Positions 1-8,075 of a stretch of 64,000 nt of DNA are shown here, piece after piece. Origin of the DNA: Bacteroidales bacterium (lineage in GTDB: Bacteria > Bacteroidota > Bacteroidia > Bacteroidales > UBA932); assembly GCA_017513445.1 (NCBI GenBank), contig JAFXFS010000001.1, positions 33,602-97,601 of the forward strand, given 5' to 3'. Numbering within the stretch: position 1 is the first letter of the stretch; each line of letters begins with the position of its first letter. The notes beneath the pieces are model-generated. The model had not been told where the DNA came from, did not search any database, and saw only the letters and a program-made list of their open reading frames with translations. The position numbers and the translations under genes were made by a program.

Positions 1-797
1 TTCTTGCGTACATATGAGTAAACAAGCATTATGATACCGGCAATGATGAATGGAACAGATAGCCATTGTCCCATATTCAAAGACATTCCCTCTTCAAATG
101 CAACTTGTGGCTCTTTAATGTATTCAATAAGGAATCTCATTCCAAATAGCACAATTAGGAATACACCAAATGTCCAACCCTCTTTAAGTTTAGGAAGTCT
201 ATACTTATAGTTAAGTAATAATCCAACTCCTAAAAATAGATAACTCAAAGCTTCGTAAAGCTGTGTAGGGTGTTTGGCAACAGTTTCTCCTCTCAACTCA
301 AAGATAAATCCCCAAGGAAGATTTGTAGGATTACCATAGATCTCTGAGTTCATTAGGTTGCCCAGACGAATCATACAACCTGCAAAGGCAACTGCTATAA
401 CTAATCTGTCAATCAGCCAAAGATAGCTGAAACCATATTTTTTCCCATACTTGTGTACATACCACCAAACAGCAACAAGGACTCCAATAGCACCTCCGTG
501 CGATGCCAAACCGCCCTCCCATACCTTCAGAATCCTGATAGGGTTGGCAAGGTAGATTGATGGTTCATAGAATAGACAGTGACCAAGTCTTGCCCCTACA
601 ATTGTACCTATTAAAAGTGCATAAAGTAGTGGATCTAATAGATTTTGAGGAAGCCCCTCTCTTTTATAATACCACTTAAAGATTGCATATCCGATAACAA
701 AACCTAATAAGAATAGTACCGAATAGTATCTTAATCCAAAATTACCTAAGGTAAAAATGAATGGATCGACATTCCAATTAATGGCTAATAAATTCAT
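1..797 (-). CDS. lgt: Prolipoprotein diacylglyceryl transferase (C-terminus cut by window edge)
   Basis: Transfers diacylglycerol from phosphatidylglycerol to the lipobox cysteine of prolipoproteins in the inner membrane. Reading the minus strand from the ATG at 797 gives an open frame to the window edge with several hydrophobic segments and the Lgt signature region: GGLASHGGAIG (the conserved His of the HGG motif) followed by RLGNLMNSEIYG. About 265 codons are present, so only the last few residues should be missing. It fits the many lipoproteins in this window. Downstream of the methyltransferase gene on the same strand with a 10-bp gap, so the two are probably cotranscribed. Identification is confident; only the end is unknown. 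Confidence 0.93.
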   Translation of the reverse strand, partial: MNLLAINWNVDPFIFTLGNFGLRYYSVLFLLGFVIGYAIFKWYYKREGLPQNLLDPLLYALLIGTIVGARLGHCLFYEPSIYLANPIRILKVWEGGLASHGGAIGVLVAVWWYVHKYGKKYGFSYLWLIDRLVIAVAFAGCMIRLGNLMNSEIYGNPTNLPWGFIFELRGETVAKHPTQLYEALSYLFLGVGLLLNYKYRLPKLKEGWTFGVFLIVLFGMRFLIEYIKEPQVAFEEGMSLNMGQWLSVPFIIAGIIMLVYSYVRK

Positions 798-807
798 AAT
801 CAATTAT

Positions 808-1737
808 TTATCTTTTTAATCTAACAAATACGCTTAGTGGAAGTTCCTTGCCGAAACTATCTTTAAGTATTAACTCTCCATTTTCAATACTCTTATAATT
901 CTTCTCTCCACTCTTAGGATCTTCTGTGAGGTTAAAAGCACATTTAACCAATGTTTGAGCCAGCACAGATGAATATCCGTTAGAGTATAGATTCAAAACA
1001 AGAAAACTATTTTTAGGTGCCAGAATCTGGGCACAATTTTGAAGAATGTCGAAAAGACACTCATCAAGTTTCCACTTTTCTCCATCAGGACCGTGTCCAT
1101 AAGCAGGGGGATCCAGAATAATTCCGTTGTAGAGATTGCCTCTACGTACCTCTCTCTTTACAAATTTAAGAGCATCTTCGAGAATCCATCTTACATTTTC
1201 AAGACCACTTAACTCCATATTGGTTCTTGCCCAAGTAACGACCTGTTTAACAGAATCAAGGTGTGTAACAATTGCACCAGAACATCTTGCAGCAAGAGAA
1301 GCAGCTCCTGTATATGCAAAAAGGTTCAGCACTTTAGGTTGAGCAACGCTCTCTTTTAATTCATTTACACTATTGTAGATAAAATCCCAGTTAGGTGCCT
1401 GCTCAGGAAAAACTCCTACGTGTTTGAAAGAGGTTAGTCCAAGTCTTAATTTGAAAGAGGGAGCATTATTATATGAGATAACCCATTGGTCATTCATCCT
1501 TTTCAATCTCTTCCAGGTACCACTATCCTCTTTACCTGCTTTACCAAATCCAGCTCCTGTAATAAATTGAGTGTGAGCTATTTGTTTCCATTTGTCCTCG
1601 CTCAATGATTTATTCCAAAGTGCCTTTGGCTCAGGCCTTATCATAGTATATGGACCGAATCTTTCCAGCTTCTCAAAGTTGCCGGAATCTATCAATTCGT
1701 AATCTTTCCAATTAACTGAAGGTGACTCTAATAACAT
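808..1737 (-). CDS. Class I SAM-dependent rRNA methyltransferase (RlmI/RlmK-like)
   Basis: A 309-residue protein with a Rossmann methyltransferase core. The SAM-binding motif LNLFAYTGAAS lies near residue 138, an acidic residue follows in HLDSVKQ, and the catalytic-loop motif LDPPAYGHG is near residue 208. This combination belongs to the COG1092 family of 23S rRNA cytosine/guanine methyltransferases. It is shorter than RlmI, without the N-terminal PUA domain, as in the compact Bacteroidetes members. The exact modified base cannot be told from sequence. It sits directly upstream of lgt on the same strand. Start ATG at 1737. Confidence 0.85.
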   Translation of the reverse strand: MLLESPSVNWKDYELIDSGNFEKLERFGPYTMIRPEPKALWNKSLSEDKWKQIAHTQFITGAGFGKAGKEDSGTWKRLKRMNDQWVISYNNAPSFKLRLGLTSFKHVGVFPEQAPNWDFIYNSVNELKESVAQPKVLNLFAYTGAASLAARCSGAIVTHLDSVKQVVTWARTNMELSGLENVRWILEDALKFVKREVRRGNLYNGIILDPPAYGHGPDGEKWKLDECLFDILQNCAQILAPKNSFLVLNLYSNGYSSVLAQTLVKCAFNLTEDPKSGEKNYKSIENGELILKDSFGKELPLSVFVRLKR

Positions 1738-1787
1738 CTTATTTACAATTATTCGGCCTCAAAGATACTTATTATTTATTTTTTATC

Positions 1788-1795
1788 TAATTTTG
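1788..1795 (+). promoter_or_regulatory. Bacteroidetes -7 promoter box (TAATTTTG) for pgk
   Basis: TAATTTTG matches the Bacteroidetes sigma-ABfr -7 consensus TAnnTTTG. It lies 68 bp upstream of the pgk start, giving a leader of about 60 nt. No clear -33 TTTG at the expected spacing. Confidence 0.5.
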
Positions 1796-1863
1796 TGGGT
1801 TGAACTTTTTCATTAATATGAGAAAAAGTGTTTTTTTGAATAACATTTATAACTATTTTAGAT

Positions 1864-3111
1864 ATGCAAAGTATTGATACTTACAATTTTAGTGGCAAAA
1901 AAGCCATTGTTAGAGTTGACTTCAACGTTCCTCTAAACGAAGAGTTCCAAATTACTGACGATACTCGTATCAGAGCAGCAATCCCAACTTTGAAGAAAGT
2001 TTTGAGCGGTGGTGGTGCTTTGATTATTATGTCTCACTTGGGAAGACCAAAGGGAGTAACTGAAAAATTCTCACTAAAACATATTATCGGTCGTGTTGAG
2101 GAGTATCTCGGAGTTAAGGTACAATTTGCTGAGGATTGTATGAAGGCACACGAACAAGCTGCAGCACTAAAGAGTGGTGAAGTTCTTCTTCTTGAAAACC
2201 TACGTTTCTATGCAGAGGAGGAGGGTAAACCAAGAGTTGCTGCTGATGTTACTGAAGAGGAGAAAAAAGCTGCCAAAGCAGCTGTGAAAGAGAGCCAAAA
2301 AGAGTTCGTTAAGACATTGGCATCATACGCTGACTGCTATATCAACGATGCATTTGGTACTGCACACAGAGCTCACGCTTCAACTGCATTAATCGCTGCT
2401 TACTTCCCTAATGACAAGATGTTCGGTTATGTAATGGAGGGCGAAATCAAAGCAATTGATAAAGTTTTGAATAATCCTGCACGTCCTTTGACAGCTATCT
2501 TGGGTGGAGCTAAGGTCTCTTCAAAGATTGGTATTATTCACAACCTTTTGGATAGAGTTGATAACTTGATTATTTGTGGTGGAATGGTTTACACATTCGT
2601 TAAAGCATTAGGCGGACACGTAGGAAACTCTATCTGCGAAGATGATCAAATTGAAACAGCAAAAGCTATCCTTGCCAAAGCAGAAGAGAAAGGTGTTGAT
2701 TTGGATATTCGTAGAGATGTTGTTGTTGCTGATGATTTTGACAACGATGCAAATACTCAAATCGTATGTAACTTTGAAATTCCAGATGGTTGGGAAGCTA
2801 TGGACGCATCTCCTGCTTCAGTTGAAAAATGGGCAAAAATTATTGATGAATCAAAAACTATCCTTTGGAATGGTCCATTAGGAGTATTTGAGAAACCTAA
2901 TTTTGCAAAATCAACAAATGCTATGGCTGAACTTTTGGCTAAGGCAACTGAAAAAGGTGCATTTACATTGGTAGGTGGTGGTGACTCTGTTGCTGCTGTT
3001 ACTCAAATGGGTTATGCTGATAAAGTAAGCTATGTTTCAACAGGTGGTGGTGCTATGTTAGAGTACCTTGAAGGTATCGAACTACCTGGTATTAAGGCAA
3101 TTAGAGAATAA
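1864..3111 (+). CDS. pgk: Phosphoglycerate kinase
   Basis: Glycolytic enzyme making ATP from 1,3-bisphosphoglycerate in the cytoplasm. The 415 residues are the normal family length. Motifs: RVDFNVPL near residue 17 (substrate-binding Arg/Asp), SHLGRPKG near 57, LLLENLRFY near 109, AHRAHAS near 168, [11 protein letters not shown] in the hinge region, WNGPLGVFE near 340, and the C-terminal GGGDS with [13 protein letters not shown]. All regions are intact. The next gene starts two bases after the stop codon (GTG at 3114), so the two are probably cotranscribed. Highly confident. Confidence 0.98.
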   Translation: MQSIDTYNFSGKKAIVRVDFNVPLNEEFQITDDTRIRAAIPTLKKVLSGGGALIIMSHLGRPKGVTEKFSLKHIIGRVEEYLGVKVQFAEDCMKAHEQAAALKSGEVLLLENLRFYAEEEGKPRVAADVTEEEKKAAKAAVKESQKEFVKTLASYADCYINDAFGTAHRAHASTALIAAYFPNDKMFGYVMEGEIKAIDKVLNNPARPLTAILGGAKVSSKIGIIHNLLDRVDNLIICGGMVYTFVKALGGHVGNSICEDDQIETAKAILAKAEEKGVDLDIRRDVVVADDFDNDANTQIVCNFEIPDGWEAMDASPASVEKWAKIIDESKTILWNGPLGVFEKPNFAKSTNAMAELLAKATEKGAFTLVGGGDSVAAVTQMGYADKVSYVSTGGGAMLEYLEGIELPGIKAIRE

Positions 3112-3113
3112 TA

Positions 3114-4607
3114 GTGAAAACAGTATTATCCTTTACAAATAGCGGACTTCACGAAAATAGGTGGAGCCGCTTTTTAATTCATTCGCTATTTGCATTGTTG
3201 CTTGTAGTGAGTGTTTCGAGTTGTGGTGCGATTAAGCCAGTTGAAGATCCGGAGAAGGAGAATGATTACTCACTTCACTCATTCTCGTTTGATGCTTCAA
3301 TAAATGGAGCAGCAGGAATGACCTCATCATCTTTAGTCAGAATTAATCCTAAGAGTAATTTGATCTATTTTACTGTAAATGAGGGATCAGATTTAACAAA
3401 ACTTATTCCAACTGTAACATCTGGAGAGGGAACGAGAATTTATATCAATGGAGCTCCTGTTGAGTCAGGTAAGAGTGTTGTGGATTTTTCCGAGACCTCT
3501 ACTTTGGTTCTGGAATCAGAAGATGGTCGAATCAATAAGTACCTTATTTGTGGTAAGCCAGGAAATAGAGCAATTGATGACGCTGTTTATAATCTTATGA
3601 TTAGATATGATATTCCTGGAGTTTCAATTTCTGCAAATGTTGATGAAGAGTTAGCATACTCTTATGGTTATGGTTTTGCGAATACTGTAACAAAGGAGAG
3701 AGTTACACCAAATCACCTATTCAGATTGGCAAGTATCAGTAAGTCACAGACTGCACTATGTATAATGACATTGGTAGAGCAGGGAAAACTTAAATTATCA
3801 GACAGATTGTTTGGTGAGGGTGGTATTTTCGAAGAGGAGTTAGGAACAGATTTGGTGGATGGTGCCGAAAATGTGACAGTTCAAAATATGTTAGAGCACG
3901 CTTCTGGCTGGAAAGGGGAGCATATTTTCAGTAATTATGTTAACGGAAGTGCTGTTTTGAGAGGTAAAGATGTTTTGGGAAGAATGAAATATGTTGTTCA
4001 AAATGTACCTTTGACATATCAACCTGGAACAAGATACTCATACTATAATATGGGCTATGGCCTCTTGGGAGAGGTTATCAAGAAGATCTCTGGTAAAGAG
4101 TACGAAGATTTTCTACGCGAAGATGTATATGCAAAAGCTGGAGTTAAAGATATCTGGTGTGGTGGAGATCAATTTCATCGTCGTGAAAATGAGGTAGTTT
4201 ACTACTCTCAAGATGGTCGTGACGGATATGGAAATGATATGGAGTTGATTCAGTCCCTTGGTGGATTGATTGCCAGCGGTCCAGAGTTAATGAAGGTAAT
4301 GGCATCAATTGATTATGGAACAAAGGTTCCGGATATCCTATCAAAAGAGACACTTGATGTGATGTACACCCCATCTGTGGCATCTCCAGGACAATATTCA
4401 AAAGGATGGAGAACTAATCACACAGTATTTACAAATTGGGAAAATTATCACGGAGGTAATTTGGCTGGAACAGCCACTCTTTGGTATAGAAGTACAGATG
4501 GTACAGCCGCTGTAATTCTTTGTAACTCAAGAAATTATGAGAGTTATTTTGATACAGCTCTATTTGATGTGTTAGCTGTAATACAGAAAAATGTTAAAAA
4601 TCTTTAG
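3114..4607 (+). CDS. Serine hydrolase lipoprotein, class C beta-lactamase fold
   Basis: A 497-residue exported protein. The N-terminus has a hydrophobic segment ending in a lipobox (VSVSSCGA, Cys about residue 37), so it should be a lipoprotein. Residues about 45-145 form a separate N-terminal domain of unknown fold. From about 160 it is a beta-lactamase/PBP-type serine hydrolase: SISKSQT carries the SxxK nucleophile, YYNMGYG the YxN motif, and HGGNLAG replaces the KTG box. The substrate is unknown; peptidoglycan peptides or esters are possible, and the family name alone does not mean antibiotic resistance. The start is GTG at 3114, two bases after pgk. Its 3' end overlaps the convergent aroF-type gene by 14 bp. 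Confidence 0.8.
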   Translation: MKTVLSFTNSGLHENRWSRFLIHSLFALLLVVSVSSCGAIKPVEDPEKENDYSLHSFSFDASINGAAGMTSSSLVRINPKSNLIYFTVNEGSDLTKLIPTVTSGEGTRIYINGAPVESGKSVVDFSETSTLVLESEDGRINKYLICGKPGNRAIDDAVYNLMIRYDIPGVSISANVDEELAYSYGYGFANTVTKERVTPNHLFRLASISKSQTALCIMTLVEQGKLKLSDRLFGEGGIFEEELGTDLVDGAENVTVQNMLEHASGWKGEHIFSNYVNGSAVLRGKDVLGRMKYVVQNVPLTYQPGTRYSYYNMGYGLLGEVIKKISGKEYEDFLREDVYAKAGVKDIWCGGDQFHRRENEVVYYSQDGRDGYGNDMELIQSLGGLIASGPELMKVMASIDYGTKVPDILSKETLDVMYTPSVASPGQYSKGWRTNHTVFTNWENYHGGNLAGTATLWYRSTDGTAAVILCNSRNYESYFDTALFDVLAVIQKNVKNL

Positions 4608-5646
4608 TTTGTTTTTCGATAGAGGCTTGGTGTATAAGTTTGAAAAGATTTGACACGAAGTCGCTATCGAGACCAAGCTCTTGCCCGCTTTTAATAGCGC
4701 TCTCTAAAACTTTTCCCCATCTCTCTCGTTGAAGGATAGATGAATTATTCATCTTTTTTAACTCACCAATCTCTTTAACTATCTCCATTCTTTGGGATAA
4801 TAGTTCAATAAGTGCGTTATCAATACCATCAATTTGAGAACGCAACTCCTCCAATTTAATACTATATGATGAGTCAGTTGATGTACTATAATCAACTTTA
4901 AGATTGTCGATAAGTTTTTTTAACTCATCTGGCGTAATTTGTTGATTTGCATCGCTTTTTGCCGTTTCTGGAGAGATATGGCTCTCAATAAAAAGGCCAT
5001 CAAATCCCAAAAGCATCGCTTTTTGAGATAGTTCAGTCACATATTGCTTATCGCCAGATAGATGACTTGGATCACAAAGCAGGGTAATTGCGGGGTATCT
5101 CTGTTTTAGGTCGATAGGTAGTTGCCATTGAGGCATATTTCTATATTTACCCTTTCCATAATAGGAGAATCCTCTGTGAATAGCACCAACCCTCTCAACA
5201 CCGGCAAGCAGAACTCTTTCAATAGCTCCGCACCATAATTCAAGATCCGGGTTTATAGGATTTTTTATTAGAATAGTAGTATCTACACCTTTTAGAGCTT
5301 CTGCAATCTCTTGGACAAGAAACGGGTTAGTAGTACTTCTTGCCCCAATCCATAAAATATCAATACCATTTTTAAGAGCAAGTTCTATATGCTCGGCATT
5401 GGCAACCTCTGTTGCTATTTTTAGATTATCTCTCTTTTTAATCTCGGAAATCCACTCTAATCCCTCTTCTCCAATACCTTGGAAACTATATGGATTGGTT
5501 CGTGGTTTCCAGATGCCAACTCTTACTGCATCAACGTAATCCTTAATGGCATCTATAGTAGAAAAAAGTTGTTCCCGAGACTCTGCACTGCAGGGCCCAG
5601 AAACAACTATTGGTCTTTTTGTTTTATGGAAACAGTTGGAAATCAA
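4594..5646 (-). CDS. Bifunctional DAHP synthase / chorismate mutase
   Basis: First enzyme of the shikimate pathway fused to chorismate mutase, a known Bacteroidetes fusion. Residues about 10-260 are a class I DAHP synthase of the AroA(I-beta)/KDOPS type: VSGPCSAES near residue 15, GIWKPRTNPYSFQG near 44, and LLCDPSHLSGD near 190 with metal-binding residues. Residues about 265-345 form an AroQ-type chorismate mutase helix bundle: LEELRSQIDGIDNALIELLSQR, then KEIGELKK. The 350-residue length is usual. Last gene of the pyrH-frr operon; it starts four bases after the frr stop. Confidence 0.92.
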   Translation of the reverse strand: MISNCFHKTKRPIVVSGPCSAESREQLFSTIDAIKDYVDAVRVGIWKPRTNPYSFQGIGEEGLEWISEIKKRDNLKIATEVANAEHIELALKNGIDILWIGARSTTNPFLVQEIAEALKGVDTTILIKNPINPDLELWCGAIERVLLAGVERVGAIHRGFSYYGKGKYRNMPQWQLPIDLKQRYPAITLLCDPSHLSGDKQYVTELSQKAMLLGFDGLFIESHISPETAKSDANQQITPDELKKLIDNLKVDYSTSTDSSYSIKLEELRSQIDGIDNALIELLSQRMEIVKEIGELKKMNNSSILQRERWGKVLESAIKSGQELGLDSDFVSNLFKLIHQASIEKQTKDF

Positions 5647-5650
5647 ACCT

Positions 5651-6214
5651 TTATACGGTCATTATCTCTTTCTCTTTTGCTGCAAGAAGTTCATCAATCT
5701 TCTTTGAGAAAGCATCTGTCTCTTTTTGAATTGATGTCTCAGAATCTTTTACTATATCCTCAGGCATACCTGTTTTTTGCAACTTTTTAAGAGTCTCAAT
5801 AGCATCACGGCGAGCATTTCTAACACTTACTTTAGCATTTTCACCAGCAGCTTTTGATTTTTTAACAAGCTCTTTACGACGCTCTTCTGTCAAAGCAGGA
5901 ACATTGATACGGATGCTTTCGCCATTGTTTTGTGGAGTAAATCCTAAGTTTGCATCAATAATTGCCTTCTCAATAGCGTGTAGCATACTTTTCTCCCAAG
6001 GTTGGATAATCATAGTCTTAGCATCAGGAGCTGTAATACTTGCTACTTGAGGTATTGGAGTCATAGATCCGTAGTAATTTACCATAACAGGATTAAATAC
6101 AGCTGTATTTGCTTTACCTGCTCTGTAAGATTTCAAATCTTCATCCAAATAATCAACTGCATCATTCATCTTTGATTTAGCAGCTGCAATAATTTCTTTA
6201 GCTTTTTCTATCAT
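5651..6214 (-). CDS. frr: Ribosome recycling factor
   Basis: Splits post-termination 70S ribosomes together with EF-G. The 187-residue length is standard. The family signature runs through the protein: LKSYRAGKAN near residue 28, PIPQVASITAPDAKTMIIQPWEKS near 53-76, IRINVPALTEERRKELVKK near 101-119, and RNARRDAIETLKK. Placed 21 bp after pyrH, the usual pyrH-frr order of bacteria. Complete and confident. Confidence 0.98.
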   Translation of the reverse strand: MIEKAKEIIAAAKSKMNDAVDYLDEDLKSYRAGKANTAVFNPVMVNYYGSMTPIPQVASITAPDAKTMIIQPWEKSMLHAIEKAIIDANLGFTPQNNGESIRINVPALTEERRKELVKKSKAAGENAKVSVRNARRDAIETLKKLQKTGMPEDIVKDSETSIQKETDAFSKKIDELLAAKEKEIMTV

Positions 6215-6235
6215 AATGGTATAATTTAATAATTC

Positions 6236-6943
6236 TTAATTATGGATAGTTGTTCCAACATTCTCACCATCAAGCAATTTGATAAGGTTGCCTTTGGTTG
6301 TCGAGTCGTAAACAATAATGTTCATATTATTCTCGCTGCAAAGTGTAAAAGCAGTCTGGTCCATAATTCTTAGGTTTTCATCCAAAGCACGTTCGAATGT
6401 CAATTCCTGATATTTGACTGCATCCGGATTCTTAACAGGATCGCAGTTATATACGCCATCAACTTTTGTTCCCTTAAGTAAGGCATCTGCTCCAATTTCA
6501 CAAGCTCTCAAGGCGGCAGCTGAATCGGTTGTAAAGAATGGATTTCCTGTACCACCAGCAATGATTGCCACTCCACCTCTATTCATATAATCTAAAACCT
6601 CATCGCGCATATAGTATTTAGCCATTGGTCTCATTGGGGTAGAAGTAAATACCTCAGCATCAACGCCTTGATCCTTAATTCCCAAAGAAAGTGCGATGCT
6701 GTTAATAACTGTTGCAAGCATTCCCATCTGGTCGCCTCTTACTCTATCAAAACCAAGTTTTGCACCTTGTGCTCCTCTAAAAATGTTGCCACCACCAATA
6801 ACGATAGCTATCTGTACACCCTTTTTTGTGGCTGCTGCAATCTCTTCAGCGAAATTGTTAATTACATCTTGATCCAGACCTGCACCATCGGGACCACCGA
6901 GTGCTTCGCCACTAAGTTTTAGTAAAATTCTTTTTAAAGTCAT
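6236..6943 (-). CDS. pyrH: UMP kinase
   Basis: Phosphorylates UMP to UDP in pyrimidine synthesis. The 235-residue amino-acid-kinase-fold protein starts with ILLKLSGEALGG, has VIGGGNIFRGAQGA near residue 50, RVRGDQMGMLATVINS near 69, and ILLKGTKVDGVYNCDP near 154. Family length is normal. First gene of an operon with frr and the DAHP synthase/chorismate mutase gene. A -7-type box (TATTTTTG on the minus strand, 6965-6972) lies 22 bp upstream. Confidence 0.97.
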   Translation of the reverse strand: MTLKRILLKLSGEALGGPDGAGLDQDVINNFAEEIAAATKKGVQIAIVIGGGNIFRGAQGAKLGFDRVRGDQMGMLATVINSIALSLGIKDQGVDAEVFTSTPMRPMAKYYMRDEVLDYMNRGGVAIIAGGTGNPFFTTDSAAALRACEIGADALLKGTKVDGVYNCDPVKNPDAVKYQELTFERALDENLRIMDQTAFTLCSENNMNIIVYDSTTKGNLIKLLDGENVGTTIHN

Positions 6944-6964
6944 AAAATTTGATAATAAACTTTA

Positions 6965-6972
6965 CAAAAATA
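6965..6972 (-). promoter_or_regulatory. -7 promoter box (TATTTTTG) for the pyrH operon
   Basis: The minus strand reads TATTTTTG, matching TAnnTTTG, 22 bp upstream of the pyrH ATG. It is divergent from the sdhC promoter at 7005-7012. Confidence 0.5.
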
Positions 6973-7004
6973 ACCAAATATTATGATTTTTACAACTTAC
7001 CGAT

Positions 7005-7012
7005 TATATTTG
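7005..7012 (+). promoter_or_regulatory. -7 promoter box (TATATTTG) for sdhC
   Basis: TATATTTGC is a full match to the Bacteroidetes -7 consensus including the trailing C, 45 bp upstream of the sdhC ATG. Confidence 0.6.
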
Positions 7013-7057
7013 CATAACAAAACCTAAAAATTGAAATACTAATCAAATATTAAAAAT

Positions 7058-7723
7058 ATGGCTAACATATTCAAATCATCAATCGGTAAGAAACTCATTA
7101 TGAGTATCTCTGGATTATTCTTAATCCTATTTTTGCTTATACACGCAACTATTAACTCACTTTACATCTTTAGTAAAGAGGGATTTATTACAGGCTGCGA
7201 AATTATGGGTTCGCCAATCATTGGCATTATGGTTCCTATTCTTGCTGCCGGCTTTGTAATTCACATTGTTTACGCTTTCATTCTAACTGCTCAAAACCTT
7301 AATGCTCGTGGCGGTTATAAGAGATATGAAGTTGCAAACAAAGCAGCTACCGATTCTTGGGCAGCTCGCAATATGATTGTTTTGGGAGTTATCGTTCTTG
7401 GTGTTCTAGCTTTCCACTTAACTCACTTCTGGGCTGATATGCAACTTAAAGAGTGGATGGGTGCTCACGCAGTAGATCCAATTCTACTAATGGAAACTAC
7501 TTTCAAATCACCTATCGTAGTTGCTATATATCTTATTTGGTTTGTTGCTCTTTGGTTCCACCTAACTCACGGTTTCTGGAGTGCTTTCCATACTATTGGT
7601 ATGAACAATAATGTTTGGATGAAACGACTAAAAGTTCTTTCTTACATCTTCGCAACTATCATCGCTGGTGCATTTGCAGCTGTAGCAATCGTTGCTTGTT
7701 TAAGAGCTAATGGCATAATGTAA
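7058..7723 (+). CDS. sdhC: Succinate dehydrogenase/fumarate reductase cytochrome b subunit
   Basis: Membrane anchor that carries heme b and passes electrons between the quinone pool and the flavoprotein/iron-sulfur subunits. The 221-residue protein has about five hydrophobic helices and matches the b558 family: N-terminal SSIGKKLIMSISGLFLILFL, a His in LLIHATINS, then AFHLTHFWAD and WFHLTHGFWSAFHTIG with likely heme/quinone histidines. In Bacteroidetes this gene is normally followed at once by the flavoprotein (frdA/sdhA) and iron-sulfur (frdB/sdhB) genes. Here it is followed by a terminator and a REP-like repeat cluster, so it stands alone. Confidence 0.93.
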   Translation: MANIFKSSIGKKLIMSISGLFLILFLLIHATINSLYIFSKEGFITGCEIMGSPIIGIMVPILAAGFVIHIVYAFILTAQNLNARGGYKRYEVANKAATDSWAARNMIVLGVIVLGVLAFHLTHFWADMQLKEWMGAHAVDPILLMETTFKSPIVVAIYLIWFVALWFHLTHGFWSAFHTIGMNNNVWMKRLKVLSYIFATIIAGAFAAVAIVACLRANGIM

Positions 7724-7745
7724 TTTCAAATTATTAATTCAATAT

Positions 7746-7783
7746 AGAGGGGCTGAACCATTGGTTTGGCCTCTTTTTTTTGC
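7746..7783 (+). terminator. Probable rho-independent terminator after sdhC
   Basis: GAGG(GG)CTGAACC pairs with GGTTTGGCCTC around a three-base loop, with a two-base bulge and G-U pairs, and is followed by a run of eight T. It ends the sdhC transcript 60 bp after its stop codon. Confidence 0.7.
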
Positions 7784-8040
7784 GTCATTCCCGAACCCAC
7801 AACGATCCTCCCGTCATTCCCGAACTTGCTTCGGGAATCTGATATAGATTGCCGCACTTCGTGCAGCAATGACGCACCATATTTTGTCATTCCCGAACTT
7901 GCTTCGGGAATCTTTCCCTGCAATAGGGCTATAAAAAGATTCCCGCGACTGCTTCGCAGCCGCAGGAATGACGTATATCTGCCCCTCAGGAATGACGTAT
8001 ATCGGGTTCCTCAGGAATGACGTATATTAGATTCCATTAG
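7784..8040. repeat. Cluster of REP-like palindromic repeats
   Basis: This stretch has no credible gene. It holds two identical 26-bp units at 7813-7838 and 7886-7911 (GTCATTCCCGAACTTGCTTC then GGGAAT), each a hairpin in itself. Two related units stand in the opposite orientation: 7848-7873 (ATTGCCGCACTTCGTGCAGC then AATGAC) and 7939-7972 (ATTCCCGCGACTGCTTCGCA through GGAATGAC). Degenerate pieces (AGGAATGACGTATAT, three times) follow to about 8035. Alternating orientation with conserved GTCATTCC ends is the pattern of REP/BIME elements. Open frames through it are artefacts of the repeats. Confidence 0.85.
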
Positions 8041-8075
8041 GAATGGATGTAAGCGTTCTACACAAGAGTATCAAA

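Noticed and set aside
3114..4607. Calling the beta-lactamase-fold lipoprotein an antibiotic resistance gene
   Set aside because: The HGG box replaces KTG and the family includes many peptidases and esterases; nothing shows beta-lactam hydrolysis.
7766..8020. Open frames crossing the repeat cluster on both strands
   Set aside because: They consist of translated palindromic repeats and have no independent coding signals.
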